From: Amycolatopsis palatopharyngis
GTDB lineage: Bacteria; Actinomycetota; Actinomycetes; Mycobacteriales; Pseudonocardiaceae
Direction: 5' to 3'
DNA: 52,779 nt
NCBI RefSeq assembly: GCF_003385185.1
Contig: NZ_PQHZ01000045.1
Location: forward strand, 1-52,779
This document shows, piece by piece, positions 42,355 through 51,326 of the stretch. Each line of letters starts with the position of its first letter. The first letter of the stretch is position 1. The notes beneath the pieces were generated by a model. That model saw only the letters and a program-made list of their open reading frames with translations, had not been told where the DNA came from and searched no databases. Both the position numbers and the translations under genes were made by a program.

Positions 42355-42834
42355 ATGAACCTGGAGAGCATGTACCAGGAGATCATCCTGGACCACTACA
42401 AGAATCCGCACGGCCGTGGCCTGCGGGACCCGTATGACGGAGAGTCGTTCCAGGTCAACCCGACCTGTGGGGACGAGGTCACCCTGCGGGTCAGGCTGGA
42501 CGGGGACACGGTCTCCGACGTCTCCTATGACGGACAGGGCTGTTCCATCAGCCAGGCGTCGACCTCCGTGCTGACGGATCTCGTCGTCGGGCATACGGTG
42601 GACGAGGCGATGACGAAGATGGACGCGTTCGTCGAGCTGATGCAGGGACGTGGCCGGGTGGAGCCGGACGAGGACGTGCTGGACGACGGCATCGCCTTCG
42701 CCGGCGTCGCCAAGTACCCGGCGAGGGTCAAATGTGCCCTGCTCGGCTGGATGGCGTTCAAGGACGCGTTGGGCCGGACGTCCGGCCCGGCGGGTGCGAA
42801 CCCAGTGACCTCGAACGGAGCGGAAACGCGATGA
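42355..42834 (+). CDS. sufU: SufU, zinc-dependent sulfurtransferase / Fe-S assembly protein
   Basis: A 159-residue SufU. The ligands C38 and D40 (NPTCGDEV), C63 (GQGCSISQAST) and C127 (RVKCALLGW) form the zinc/persulfide site with which SufU receives sulfur from SufS. It carries the insertion after GCSIS that separates SufU from IscU. The ATG 42355 is supported by the 4-nt gap from sufS and by homology from MNLESMYQEIILDHYKNP. Its stop overlaps the next ATG by 4 nt. Confidence 0.97.
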   Translation: MNLESMYQEIILDHYKNPHGRGLRDPYDGESFQVNPTCGDEVTLRVRLDGDTVSDVSYDGQGCSISQASTSVLTDLVVGHTVDEAMTKMDAFVELMQGRGRVEPDEDVLDDGIAFAGVAKYPARVKCALLGWMAFKDALGRTSGPAGANPVTSNGAETR

Positions 42835-43247
42835 GTGAGCAGCAGACCGAAACTCGCACCGAGGACCAGGAACACCGCGAGGGCCGGACGGCCGCGGACC
42901 TGCCCGAGCAGAAGCAGCCCGCCGCCGACGTCGCCAAGGTCGAGGACGTCGAAGAGGCGATGCGCGACGTCGTTGACCCCGAGCTGGGCATCAACGTCGT
43001 CGATCTGGGACTCGTGTACGGCATCCACGTCGAGGAGGACAACTCCGCGACGATCGACATGACCCTGACGTCGGCCGCGTGCCCGCTGACCGACGTGATC
43101 GAGGATCAGACGGCGTCCGCCCTCGTCGGCGGCGCGGGCCTGGTGAAGGATTTCCGGATCAACTGGGTCTGGATGCCGCCGTGGGGCCCGGAGAAGATCA
43201 CCGATGACGGCCGCGAGCAGCTGCGCGCCCTCGGCTTCACCGTCTGA
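42831..43247 (+). CDS. SufT-like MIP18/DUF59 protein of the suf operon
   Basis: A 138-residue protein with an N-terminal charged tail of about 35 residues and a MIP18/DUF59 domain (about 37-138). VVDPELGINVVDLGLVYGIHV and TLTSAACPLTDVIEDQ, whose cysteine is conserved in the family, are visible. Such proteins mature Fe-S clusters or carry them to targets (SufT, and PaaD in another context). The ATG overlaps the sufU stop (ATGA), and it is the last gene of the operon, ending 12 nt from a convergent gene. Confidence 0.93.
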   Translation: MSEQQTETRTEDQEHREGRTAADLPEQKQPAADVAKVEDVEEAMRDVVDPELGINVVDLGLVYGIHVEEDNSATIDMTLTSAACPLTDVIEDQTASALVGGAGLVKDFRINWVWMPPWGPEKITDDGREQLRALGFTV

Positions 43248-43259
43248 CTCGGGTACGCC

Positions 43260-43976
43260 CTAGACGCTAACGCCATCGGGGCTGTCCACGGCATGGAGCA
43301 GTCGCTCCACCGTGGGGTCGTCGAGTGACTCTTTGATGCACTGCCACAGCTCCAGGTTGGCCACGGCCCACCTGGAGTATGTCTGTGCGGCCACCGGGTT
43401 GTAGAAGTAGTAGCCCTCGTCGTGCACCTCGCACTGCTCGCCGACGATTTTGTCGGCGAGTTCCCTCAGGCTGACCCCGTTCTCGCTGAGGTACCGGTGG
43501 GCCAGCATGACCGGAGTCACGGGCAGTGCCTTGAACAGCGTGTCGGCATCGCTGAGCGCCTGGGCCTCGAGGCTGATGTGCCTGCCCCGTGCGGCCATCT
43601 CCGCCTCGTCGATGATCTCGTCTATCCAGCGGGCCGTTGCGGCCGGGACCTCCGCGTCGCTGAGGACACCCAGCCGCAGGTCCCGGCCCGCCGCGGCTGG
43701 GGAGTTGCGGAGCACGATGTAGTTGACGTCGTGCACCAGTGCGGCGGTCTCGACAACGCTTCGCTGGGCGCCGTTGTGCCCGGCGAACTCGACCGCCTTA
43801 GTCCGGACGAAGTCGACGTGGTGCCAGCCGTGGAAGGGCAGCCGTTCGGCGTACTTCAGGCACAGTTGCCGCACCCTGCGCTCGACGGCCGCGAGTGCGA
43901 CGTCGGAAACGCGGAGCGGAGCCGTCGCTGTGCCGCTGAAGGCGTTGGGTGCGGTGCTCTGGTCGTGGACGCGCAT
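43260..43976 (-). CDS. HD-domain phosphohydrolase-like protein
   Basis: A 238-residue protein with an HD metal-binding domain. FHGWHHVDFVRTKAVEF gives the first His, ETAALVHDVNYIVLR the HD pair (H82, D83), and ALSDADTLFKALP the distal Asp (about 143-146), as in small-molecule nucleotide or phosphate-ester hydrolases. There is no GTP/ppGpp synthetase domain. The substrate is unknown. GGAGAGG stands before the ATG. It lies 70 nt downstream of, and on the same strand as, the cupin-like gene, and converges with the suf operon with only 12 nt between. Confidence 0.8.
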   Translation of the reverse strand: MRVHDQSTAPNAFSGTATAPLRVSDVALAAVERRVRQLCLKYAERLPFHGWHHVDFVRTKAVEFAGHNGAQRSVVETAALVHDVNYIVLRNSPAAAGRDLRLGVLSDAEVPAATARWIDEIIDEAEMAARGRHISLEAQALSDADTLFKALPVTPVMLAHRYLSENGVSLRELADKIVGEQCEVHDEGYYFYNPVAAQTYSRWAVANLELWQCIKESLDDPTVERLLHAVDSPDGVSV

Positions 43977-44046
43977 GAACCTCTCCGATCCCGGCCTGCT
44001 CTTCGGGCGGGTGGAGTGATCGTAGTGCGATCGCGCGTCCGGTGTT

Positions 44047-44685
44047 CTAAATTCGCTCGGTCAACTCCCCCAATCGGGTCTCCACCGGCACATGCCGGTG
44101 ACCTGTCTGTGTCTGCGGGTCGTAGGAGAGGCTCCAGGGGCTCACGGGGCGGGATTTGACCAGCAACGTGAGTGTGTTGTCGGCGGCGCGGGGGATCCGG
44201 TGGAACTCGTGCGCGAGCATCGCCCCAGCCGTGCCGGCCGGACAGTCCGTGCGCCTGCGGAGTTCGGTAGAGCTGATCAACTGGCTGTCCGGGTCGACGG
44301 TCGCGTCGTACCGTTCGTGTTCGTAGCCGCCCCGCAGGATCGTGGTGCAGAAGTGGTAGCGGTGGTTGTGCACCGAGTCCGCGTACCCGCGTCGCCAGTC
44401 GCGTTGCGGCTTGTACTCGTGCAGCCAGAACGAGAACGGATCGGCCCGCTCGTCGAGCAGGCACCAGGCGAAGTGCGTGGTCGTCTCCCGCGAGCGATCG
44501 GCCACGGTAGCGGCCGCCTCTGGCGACAGCCCGCGCAGGTACGAGCTCACCTCCGCCTGCAGGCTCGTACGGCTGGTCCGCCGTTGGAACCACTGATCGA
44601 CGGTCTGCCAGCGCTCGACCAGTGGGAAGTCGGCGCGGCGCAGTTCGGCGGCGAGATCGGCGAGCAGGGACAACTGGGTCAGCAT
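44047..44685 (-). CDS. Cupin-like metal-binding protein of unknown function
   Basis: A 212-residue protein I cannot name. An N-terminal helical half (about 1-90) is followed by a small beta-rich half with SVHNHRYHFCTTILRGGYEHERY: H106, H108 and E122 or E124, then H159 in MLAHEFHRIP, spaced like the two cupin motifs that bind Fe(II), Mn or Zn. The final 40 residues are beta-rich. It may be a dioxygenase or an isomerase; no cofactor is visible. Its start is 4 nt downstream of the membrane protein gene, so the two are coupled. Confidence 0.75.
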   Translation of the reverse strand: MLTQLSLLADLAAELRRADFPLVERWQTVDQWFQRRTSRTSLQAEVSSYLRGLSPEAAATVADRSRETTTHFAWCLLDERADPFSFWLHEYKPQRDWRRGYADSVHNHRYHFCTTILRGGYEHERYDATVDPDSQLISSTELRRRTDCPAGTAGAMLAHEFHRIPRAADNTLTLLVKSRPVSPWSLSYDPQTQTGHRHVPVETRLGELTERI

Positions 44686-44689
44686 CGCG

Positions 44690-45694
44690 TCAGCTTCCGA
44701 GTTCGGCGGTGGTGGTGAACTTCTGCCGGAAGGTGTGGAACCGGTCCCTGAGCCGATGGAACTGTTCCTCGTCCAATCCGGTGCCGGTGATCTCCTCGAA
44801 CACCCCGACGAAGTCCGATCTGGTCGAGGATGGGGTCAGCCGAAAGTGCTGTTCGCTGTTCGACGTTCCGAGCCGCAGGAACTCGGCCCGCTCCATGCCG
44901 TAGATGAACGAGCCCTCGGAGAACCGCAGAGTTCGGGGAAAGAGGGTTCTTCCTTGCGCCGGATCGCTGTACAGCGTCACCCAGACGCTGCCGTCGAACA
45001 TCTCGACCCGGTCCAGCGGTGGATCGGTGAGCACGGTGATCTCGACGCCGGCGCACCGGTTACGAGCGAGGTAGAGACCGACAAGTCCCATCCACGTCTC
45101 ATCCCTGAGCTGTCGTTGGACGGCGTCCGAATCCGCATCCGCACCTTCGTGGCGCAGCAGGTACCGCGCCCTGCCGCCCGCCGCGGTGTTGCCTCTGGGG
45201 TCGGCGATGACGACGTGAATCTCCCGTTCGGCCTGGGACAACAGCAGCCGTGCCGCGGCGTGTCTTCCCGAGAAGCCGCGGAAGAAGTACTGCCGGGTTT
45301 CCCGCAGGTCCCGCATCATCAGCTGGTTGAACGTCGGGTCGGGCCTGTTACTGGCCGCGAAGATGTGCGTCGGGAAGAACTCGTTGTTGAGCGCGCGGTA
45401 CTCGGAACTGAGTTCCTGCAGGGTGCGCTTGCTCTCCTCGATGACCGGGGCGACCAGGGCTCTGCGGGTGGCCGTCGCGGTGAGCAGGGTCTGTCCGAAC
45501 CCCACCACCGCCGAGATGAGAGTTCCGGTGCCGACCGCCTCGACGAACGTCCTCGCGGTGCCCGCCTGCATGGTGCTCGCCAGCGCCAGGCTCGAGCCGG
45601 AAACGACGACCAGGGCCAGCAGCAACAGTCCCGTCCTGGTCCAGAAGATCTCCTGGAGCGGATTGCTGCGGAGCCCGCTGGCATCCGCCGACAC
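44690..45694 (-). CDS. Two-helix membrane protein with a large cytosolic domain, unknown function
   Basis: A 334-residue protein. Two transmembrane segments (about 19-40 and 50-72) precede a soluble domain of about 260 residues. The soluble part has a helical region (IEESKRTLQELSSEYRALNN) and an alpha/beta region (AEREIHVVIADPRGNTAAGG, AGVEITVLTDPPLDRVEMFD, SVWVTLYSDP). This order of strands, the ADP and TDPP loops and the lack of a P-loop could fit a sensing or effector domain, but I recognise no family. GTG 45694 has a strong GGGAGGTGG. It is first of the leftward cluster and couples to the cupin-like gene by 4 nt. Confidence 0.75.
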   Translation of the reverse strand: MSADASGLRSNPLQEIFWTRTGLLLLALVVVSGSSLALASTMQAGTARTFVEAVGTGTLISAVVGFGQTLLTATATRRALVAPVIEESKRTLQELSSEYRALNNEFFPTHIFAASNRPDPTFNQLMMRDLRETRQYFFRGFSGRHAAARLLLSQAEREIHVVIADPRGNTAAGGRARYLLRHEGADADSDAVQRQLRDETWMGLVGLYLARNRCAGVEITVLTDPPLDRVEMFDGSVWVTLYSDPAQGRTLFPRTLRFSEGSFIYGMERAEFLRLGTSNSEQHFRLTPSSTRSDFVGVFEEITGTGLDEEQFHRLRDRFHTFRQKFTTTAELGS

Positions 45695-45897
45695 GACCCA
45701 CCTCCCTTGCCCGCACCCGTCCGAAAGGGACTCTCTGTGTTCGTTCGAGTGCAGGCAGCTACTCTACGCGCCGCTGTGTGCCCGCGAAATAAGAGAATCG
45801 GGCGAATCAGTCTGCTGGTCGGGTGGCCAATCGGTGGCAACTGTTGCGCCGTCAGGGTGAGAGAGGCGGCCAACGCGGGCTCTGCCACGATCAGCCG

Positions 45898-47175
45898 GTG
45901 ACGATACGGCGGCTTTGCGCGGTGCTGATGAGCCGATCCACATACCAGCGCTGGGCCTACCTGATCCTCGGCGGCGCGCTGGTCGTGCCATACCTGCTTG
46001 TCGCGGGGGTCGTGGTTCCGTCCGTTCTGCCGCTCGCCCTCGACGAGGGTATGGCCGTCGCGCTCGGCTCGGTGATCGCGCTGCTGGTGATGGTCGCGAG
46101 TTCGTTCGTTCCCGCCGTACGGGTCCTCGAGGGAACCGCGATCCGTGAGCTGCTCGGGGATCCGGTGCCCGCTGCGGTGTTCGGGCCCGCGGCGACCATG
46201 ACCGCGCGTCTGCGCTCCAGTTCGATGTTCCTGTCGCACGTACTGGCCGGGGCAGTGGTGAGCCTGCTCAGCCTGGTTCTGCCCGTCTTCTTCGTGCTGT
46301 CGCTGGCGGGTCCGTACACTGGGAAACTGGGAATCGGTTCGGAGAGCGGCATTTCCGTGTCACGTGGCTGGGCAGGAGCCTGGCTGCCCGCCGCCTTCGG
46401 GCTGGCGCTGATCCTGCTGGTGTACCTCGTGGCGAGTACGGGCGCATGGCTCACCCGCGCCGCCGAGGCGCTACTGGGAACGTCGGCGGCGGATCGGATC
46501 GCGGAGCTGGAGCGTCGCGCTGACCGGCTCAGCGAGCGCAACCGGCTGGCCAGGGAGTTGCACGATTCTGTCGGGCACGCGCTCAGCGTCGTCACGATCC
46601 AATCGGGCGCGGCGCGGCGAACCCTGCGCCACGACCCCGAGGTGGCCGAGCGGGCACTGCTGGCGATCGAGGACTCGGCCAGGGCGGCCCTGGACGATCT
46701 CGACTACGTGCTTGGACTGTTGCGCGACGAGCCAGCGGCCCGGGCCCCGCAGGCGGATCTCGGGGACCTGCAGGCGCTGCTGGACGCGACACGGGCCACC
46801 GGGGCGGCGGTCGACGCGCAGGCGCGCGGGGATCTCACCGTCGTGCCTCCGACGGTGTCCAGGGAGGCCTATCGGATCCTGCAGGAATGCCTCACCAACG
46901 CCTTGCGCCACGCCGGTAAGGTGCCCATCACCGTGCGGCTCGGGGTTGGCGGCGATCTGCTGGAGATCTCGGTGACCAATCCGGTCGAACCGCGGCCAGG
47001 GCGAACCACGGATCCACCTCGCGGCGGACGTGGACTGCGGGGTGTCCGGGAGCGGGTCGAGGTACTGCGCGGTGACGTCAGGACGGGGAGAGCCGATGGG
47101 CTCTGGGAGGTCCTGGTGCGGTTGCCGCTCGGCGGACATGCGGTGGTGGGGGAGAAGCGGGTGGACGAGGCGTGA
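45898..47175 (+). CDS. NarL-type sensor histidine kinase
   Basis: A membrane kinase of 425 residues from GTG 45898 (GTG 45922 and ATG 45928 are alternatives). Four to six hydrophobic segments (about 20-45, 50-75, 110-150, 180-205) form the sensor without an obvious extracellular domain. HisKA_3 follows with H222 in RELHDSVGHAL, then HATPase_c with AYRILQECLTNALRH (N-box) and GGRGLRGVRERVEVLRG (G-box). It overlaps the response regulator by 4 nt (GTGA), so they are a cognate pair. The stimulus is unknown; an 11-nt palindrome, GCAAC-T-GTTGC, lies 50 nt upstream. Confidence 0.92.
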   Translation: MTIRRLCAVLMSRSTYQRWAYLILGGALVVPYLLVAGVVVPSVLPLALDEGMAVALGSVIALLVMVASSFVPAVRVLEGTAIRELLGDPVPAAVFGPAATMTARLRSSSMFLSHVLAGAVVSLLSLVLPVFFVLSLAGPYTGKLGIGSESGISVSRGWAGAWLPAAFGLALILLVYLVASTGAWLTRAAEALLGTSAADRIAELERRADRLSERNRLARELHDSVGHALSVVTIQSGAARRTLRHDPEVAERALLAIEDSARAALDDLDYVLGLLRDEPAARAPQADLGDLQALLDATRATGAAVDAQARGDLTVVPPTVSREAYRILQECLTNALRHAGKVPITVRLGVGGDLLEISVTNPVEPRPGRTTDPPRGGRGLRGVRERVEVLRGDVRTGRADGLWEVLVRLPLGGHAVVGEKRVDEA

Positions 47176-47837
47176 GTGCGACGCGGCGGATCGGTGTGCT
47201 GCTGGTCGACGACGAGGACCTGATCAGGGCGGGGTTACGGGCCATTCTGGATTCCGAATCCGACCTCGAGGTGCTCGGTGAGGCGGCCGACGGCGCCGAA
47301 GTCCCCGGGCTGGTCTCCCGGTTGCGGCCCGACGTCGTCCTGATGGACGTCCGCATGCCCGCGGTGGACGGGATCAGGGCGACGGAACATCTTGTGTCCA
47401 CAATGGACTCGCCGCCGAAGGTTCTCGTGGTGACGACGTTCGAGAACGACGAGTACGTGTACGAGGCACTACGAGCGGGGGCCAGTGGTTTCCTGCTCAA
47501 ACGGGCCAGGCCGGAGGAGATCGTCGCGGCCGTCCGGACGGTCGCGGCCGGTGACACCCTGCTGTTCCCGGCGGCGATCCGCAGGCTCGCGAATCACCAC
47601 TCGCCGGGCCGCGGCGGCGACAAGCTGGCGAGGGCGGGGCTGACCGTCCGCGAGGCCGAGGTACTGCGTCTGATGGCGACGGGCTTGTCCAATGTGGAGA
47701 TCGCTGGTGAGCTCTTCCTCGGTGTGCAGACCGTTAAGACACATGTCGGCAATGTGCTCGGCAAACTGTGCGCTCGCGATCGCACCCAGGCGGTGATCAA
47801 GGCCTACGAGTCCGGATTCATCCCGGTATCAGGTTGA
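47172..47837 (+). CDS. NarL/LuxR-type response regulator
   Basis: A 221-residue regulator, partner of the preceding kinase. The receiver domain has D13, D14 and the phospho-acceptor D59 (VVLMDVRMP), the switch Thr in VVTTFENDEYVYE and the conserved Lys in GFLLKRARP. The C-terminal LuxR helix-turn-helix spans about 155-215 (LTVREAEVLRLMATGLSNVE, then LGVQTVKTHVGNVLGKL). The GTG start overlaps the kinase stop. Target genes cannot be inferred; the divergent neighbours are candidates. Confidence 0.95.
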   Translation: MSATRRIGVLLVDDEDLIRAGLRAILDSESDLEVLGEAADGAEVPGLVSRLRPDVVLMDVRMPAVDGIRATEHLVSTMDSPPKVLVVTTFENDEYVYEALRAGASGFLLKRARPEEIVAAVRTVAAGDTLLFPAAIRRLANHHSPGRGGDKLARAGLTVREAEVLRLMATGLSNVEIAGELFLGVQTVKTHVGNVLGKLCARDRTQAVIKAYESGFIPVSG

Positions 47838-47845
47838 GCCGGAGC

Positions 47846-49582
47846 TCAGCTCGCCGAGCGGTGCGAGACGAGCTGCCCGTTGGCGAGACCACGCAGCACC
47901 TCGATCCGGTCCGAGCCCGGCCTGCCCAGCACCCAGCTCGACCCGGACACGTCCTTGGCGCGCTGCTTCAGCGGGGCGAGCATGCGGGAGATCTCCCGGT
48001 AGGAGTCGATGGAACCGCTGGCGCAGACGAGCGTCGCCAGCGAGACGGTCACCGGGATACCCTCCGCCGACCACGACGTGTCCAGCAGGGTGGCCGCCAC
48101 GGTGGCGATCTCGTCCATGTCGCAGGCGATGAGGAAGTCGTCGCCCCCGACATGGCTGACGGTCATTCTGCTCAGCTGGGTGGACAGGTCGGTGAGCGCG
48201 CGTCCCAGTTCGCGGATGAGGTCGTCACCCGCGGCGAAGCCGACACTGTCGTTCACCGCCTTGAAGGAGTCGACGTCGAGCCACGCGACCACCAGTGCCT
48301 CCTGCACCGACAGTCTCCGGTCGACGTCGCGCGCGATCGTGTCGCTGCCGGGCAGCCGGGTGAGCGGGCTCAGTGCGGCGGCTTCCTCGATTTTGGTCTC
48401 GGCCACGCCGCGCACGATCTCGGTGACCAGCACCACGCCAAGGCACTGTCCGTCGTCGTCGACGACCACCACGTCGTCACCGGTGCGTCCCCAGTCGGCG
48501 TCGTTGACCAGATCGAGGAGGGCGAGTGCGCCCGCCTCCGCGTGGATCGTGTGGGGATGGTCGGCAAGCCTGGCCGCGGGACGCTTCGCGTGCAGCGCGT
48601 GTCCGTAGCGGCCGGTCACCGCGAGCAGGAAACGGCTGCGGTCGATCGACCAGGCGGGCCTGCCATCGTCGTCCAGCCCCACGATGCCGGTCGGCGCGTC
48701 GCCGGCGGCGAGTACCTCCCGGACCTCGTCGCAGGTGGCGTCCGCGTCCAGTGTCGTGGCGGGCCGGAGGAAGTCGGCGACCTTGGGCGCGGAGGTCGCC
48801 GCGACCAGCGAGGACGGCTCGTCCGGGTCGGGGGTCGCCGGGCTGAGCGTGCCCGTCCAGACGGCCGACTGCCGGGCGGGGGCGAACAGCCGGCCCTGCG
48901 CGATCCGGATGCCGAGCCGCCGGGCGGCGTCGAGCTGTTCGCGGGTTTCGACGCCGGTTGCCACGAGGCGCAGGCCTGCCCTGGACGCGAACTGTGCCAG
49001 CGCCTCCACCGCGGCGGCCGTGGTCGGATCGCCGGGCAGGCGACCGAGCAGACCGCGGTCCAGCTTCAGCATGTCCGCCGGTGCGCAGGTGAGCAGGTCG
49101 AGCGCGAGGTCGCCGGCGCCGAGCCCGTCGAAGGCGATCCGGAATCCCAGTTCGGTGAGGCGCCGTAGCCCGGCGACGAGGTTGTGCGTGCCCGCGGGCC
49201 GGAACGGGGGGCCGATCTCCAGCACGACCTCTCTCGGTCGTCTGCCGCTGTTCGACAGCGCGTCGAGCAGCGGAGTCAGGGCGCCGGGTTGGGCGGCGGC
49301 CGACGCGGCGGTGAGATTGAGGTGCAGCGGCAGGAGCGTGTCGTGCCGCGCCTCCTCCTCGACCGCGCGGGCGGCGAGGCCGACGTCGACCTCGACCAGT
49401 TTGCCCGCCCTCAGGGCCGCGGTCAGAAGTTCGGGCACCTCGCCCGTCTGCGGGCGGGCCAGCGCCTCGAGTGCGACGACACCACCTGTGTGCAGGCTGT
49501 ACAGCGGTTGGAAGGCGAAGCGAACGGTCTGCAGCGATTCGATCCCATTCGACACGACCACGCGTGAATAATGCCTCTTCAA
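47846..49582 (-). CDS. EAL-CBS-GGDEF protein with degenerate EAL site
   Basis: A 578-residue cytosolic protein with an EAL domain (about 15-240), a CBS pair (about 265-395) and a GGDEF domain (about 400-560). EAL keeps ALEALARP, the Asn in HLNLTAAS, the Lys in DMLKLD and QGRLFAPA. The usual DDFGTG reads FDGLGAG and the AEGVE glutamate is Thr (VATGVET), so c-di-GMP hydrolysis is doubtful. GGDEF reads GGDDF with FKAVNDSVGFAAGDDL intact, so cyclase activity is possible but not sure. It may serve as a c-di-GMP or nucleotide sensor. The start is uncertain: TTG 49582 or GTG 49561. Confidence 0.88.
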   Translation of the reverse strand: MKRHYSRVVVSNGIESLQTVRFAFQPLYSLHTGGVVALEALARPQTGEVPELLTAALRAGKLVEVDVGLAARAVEEEARHDTLLPLHLNLTAASAAAQPGALTPLLDALSNSGRRPREVVLEIGPPFRPAGTHNLVAGLRRLTELGFRIAFDGLGAGDLALDLLTCAPADMLKLDRGLLGRLPGDPTTAAAVEALAQFASRAGLRLVATGVETREQLDAARRLGIRIAQGRLFAPARQSAVWTGTLSPATPDPDEPSSLVAATSAPKVADFLRPATTLDADATCDEVREVLAAGDAPTGIVGLDDDGRPAWSIDRSRFLLAVTGRYGHALHAKRPAARLADHPHTIHAEAGALALLDLVNDADWGRTGDDVVVVDDDGQCLGVVLVTEIVRGVAETKIEEAAALSPLTRLPGSDTIARDVDRRLSVQEALVVAWLDVDSFKAVNDSVGFAAGDDLIRELGRALTDLSTQLSRMTVSHVGGDDFLIACDMDEIATVAATLLDTSWSAEGIPVTVSLATLVCASGSIDSYREISRMLAPLKQRAKDVSGSSWVLGRPGSDRIEVLRGLANGQLVSHRSAS

Positions 49583-49670
49583 TGGCCGTTACGACAAATT
49601 TGTGGCCAGGAGTTCACGAGGCCGACATGCAGGTGAACACCATCGCCCTGGTCGTCCTCCGGCCGGGGGA

Positions 49671-49676
49671 TACGGT
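49671..49676 (+). promoter_or_regulatory. -10 box for the dGTPase gene
   Basis: TACGGT ends 7 nt before the ATG at 49684. GTGAGG overlaps it and could act as a Shine-Dalgarno if transcription starts upstream. Confidence 0.4.
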
Positions 49677-49683
49677 GAGGGCC

Positions 49684-51288
49684 ATGAACCAACACGACCG
49701 GCGCCAGTCCGGCGCGGCCGACGTCGATCCGCGGACCGTCCGCCGGGACGGCCCCGAGGAGCAAGCGGGGGCCGAACGCGGCTACTCCGATCTGGCTACG
49801 AGCCCGTTCCGGGTGGACCGGGACCGGATCGTGGCCTCACCGTTCTTCGCGCGGCTGGGCGGGGTGACGCAGGTCGTGAGTGCCGGGGGATCCGGTTTGC
49901 TGCACAACCGGCTCACGCACAGCCTCAAGGTCGCGCAGGTGGCGCGGTCGATCGCGGAACGGATCCAGGCCGAGCCGGACACCCGGGAGCTTGCCGCGAA
50001 GCTGGGTGGTTGCGACCCCGACGTGGCCGAGGCGGCGGCATTGGCCCACGATCTCGGACACCCGCCGTTCGGGCACCTCGGTGAGCGGGTGCTGGATCGG
50101 ATAGCCCGGCATCGCTACGGCCTGGCCGACGGGTTCGAGGGCAACGCGCAGTCGTTCCGGATCATGACCACCACCGACGTCCGGGGTCCCTCGGCGGTCG
50201 GCCTTGACCTGACCGCCGCCGTGCGGGCGGCGGTGCTGAAGTACCCGTGGTTGCGGCTGCATTTTCCCAGCCCGCATCCGGGGAAGCTGCCGATCCCGCC
50301 GCGAGGCGCGGGGGAGCCGGACGACGGGCCGGGTACCGGGTCCGCCAAGTTCTCCGCGTACAGCACGGAACTCGACGATCTCGTGCAGGCCAGGGCGCCG
50401 TATGGCGGCCGGATCGAGTCGTGGCAGCAGACGGTGGAGGCCTCGGTGATGGACACCGCGGACGACATCGCCTATGCGATCCACGATCTGCAGGACTTCC
50501 ACCGGATCGGGGTGCTGCAGCACGCCTCGGTGGCGACGGAGTTCAGCCGCTGGACCGCCGACATAGCGACTCTGTCCTCCTTGGATTCCGCGGAACTGGG
50601 GACGGACCGGCGCAGGCCGGGATATTCGTTGGAGCGGTTGCGCCGGAGGATGCACGCCAAGGACGGCTGGATCGTCGACGACGAAGCGTTCATCCAGGCC
50701 GTGCACCGGGTTCGGGCCGAGTTGGTGGACGACCTGCTGGCAGGTCCGTTCGACGGTTCGATCGAGGCGGAACAGTCGATGGCGAGTTTCTCGGCAAGGT
50801 GGATGTCGCGCCTGGTGGAGGGCGTCCAGGTCGCGCCGTCGGTCTCCACTCGGTCGGGCCACGTGTTGCTGGCCAGGGCGCAGTGGCACGAGGTGCAGGT
50901 GCTCAAATTCGTCCATCGAAGGTTCGTGTTGTTGCGTCCCGATCTGGCGTTGCACCAGCGCGGTCAGGCGAGCCTGTTGTCGACGCTGGTGGACGCACTG
51001 GACGCGTGGCTGGTGGACCGGGACGAGGCGTCCCGGCTTCCGCGCAGGCTGCACGACCTGGTGGAGCTGGCCCATGACGAGTACGCGTCGCTGGCAGCGC
51101 ATACGCCCGAACTGCTGGTCGGTGCGACCGGCGAACCGGTGAGCGGTGCTGACGCTGTCCACGAGCTGGCCAGGGGCAGAGCGGTGGTGGACTTCGTCGC
51201 CTCACTGACCGACCGGCAGGCGGTGACCCTGCTCGACGCGCTCTCCGGGCGCAGCGCGCAGCCCTGGTCGGAGTCGTTCGTGCTCTAG
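49684..51288 (+). CDS. dgt: Deoxyguanosinetriphosphate triphosphohydrolase-like protein (dNTPase)
   Basis: A 534-residue HD-superfamily dNTP triphosphohydrolase that splits dNTP to nucleoside and triphosphate. HNRLTHSLKVAQVARSIAE (H79), ALAHDLGHPPFGHLGE (H122, D123, H126) and VMDTADDIAYAIHDLQDF are the catalytic metal motifs. The N terminus (about 35 residues, acidic) is variable. Length is close to the long dGTPase class. ATG 49684 is chosen because earlier in-frame starts lie in the EAL promoter region. dNTPases limit phage replication in some hosts; no other defence gene is adjacent, so a housekeeping role in dNTP balance is more likely. Confidence 0.93.
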   Translation: MNQHDRRQSGAADVDPRTVRRDGPEEQAGAERGYSDLATSPFRVDRDRIVASPFFARLGGVTQVVSAGGSGLLHNRLTHSLKVAQVARSIAERIQAEPDTRELAAKLGGCDPDVAEAAALAHDLGHPPFGHLGERVLDRIARHRYGLADGFEGNAQSFRIMTTTDVRGPSAVGLDLTAAVRAAVLKYPWLRLHFPSPHPGKLPIPPRGAGEPDDGPGTGSAKFSAYSTELDDLVQARAPYGGRIESWQQTVEASVMDTADDIAYAIHDLQDFHRIGVLQHASVATEFSRWTADIATLSSLDSAELGTDRRRPGYSLERLRRRMHAKDGWIVDDEAFIQAVHRVRAELVDDLLAGPFDGSIEAEQSMASFSARWMSRLVEGVQVAPSVSTRSGHVLLARAQWHEVQVLKFVHRRFVLLRPDLALHQRGQASLLSTLVDALDAWLVDRDEASRLPRRLHDLVELAHDEYASLAAHTPELLVGATGEPVSGADAVHELARGRAVVDFVASLTDRQAVTLLDALSGRSAQPWSESFVL

Positions 51289-51306
51289 GGAGCCTGGGTG
51301 TTGCGT

Positions 51307-51324
51307 CACTTTCTCGCAAAAGTG
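51307..51324. terminator. Short hairpin between dgt and the HNH gene
   Basis: CACTTT and AAAGTG pair around a 6-nt loop, 18 nt after dgt and just before the HNH stop. It looks like a reduced form of the CACTTT...AAAGTG palindromes. Confidence 0.4.
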
Positions 51325-51326
51325 CC

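Noticed and set aside
45837..45847. 11-nt palindrome GCAAC-T-GTTGC as operator of the kinase pair
   Set aside because: Too short to support as a binding site without more copies.
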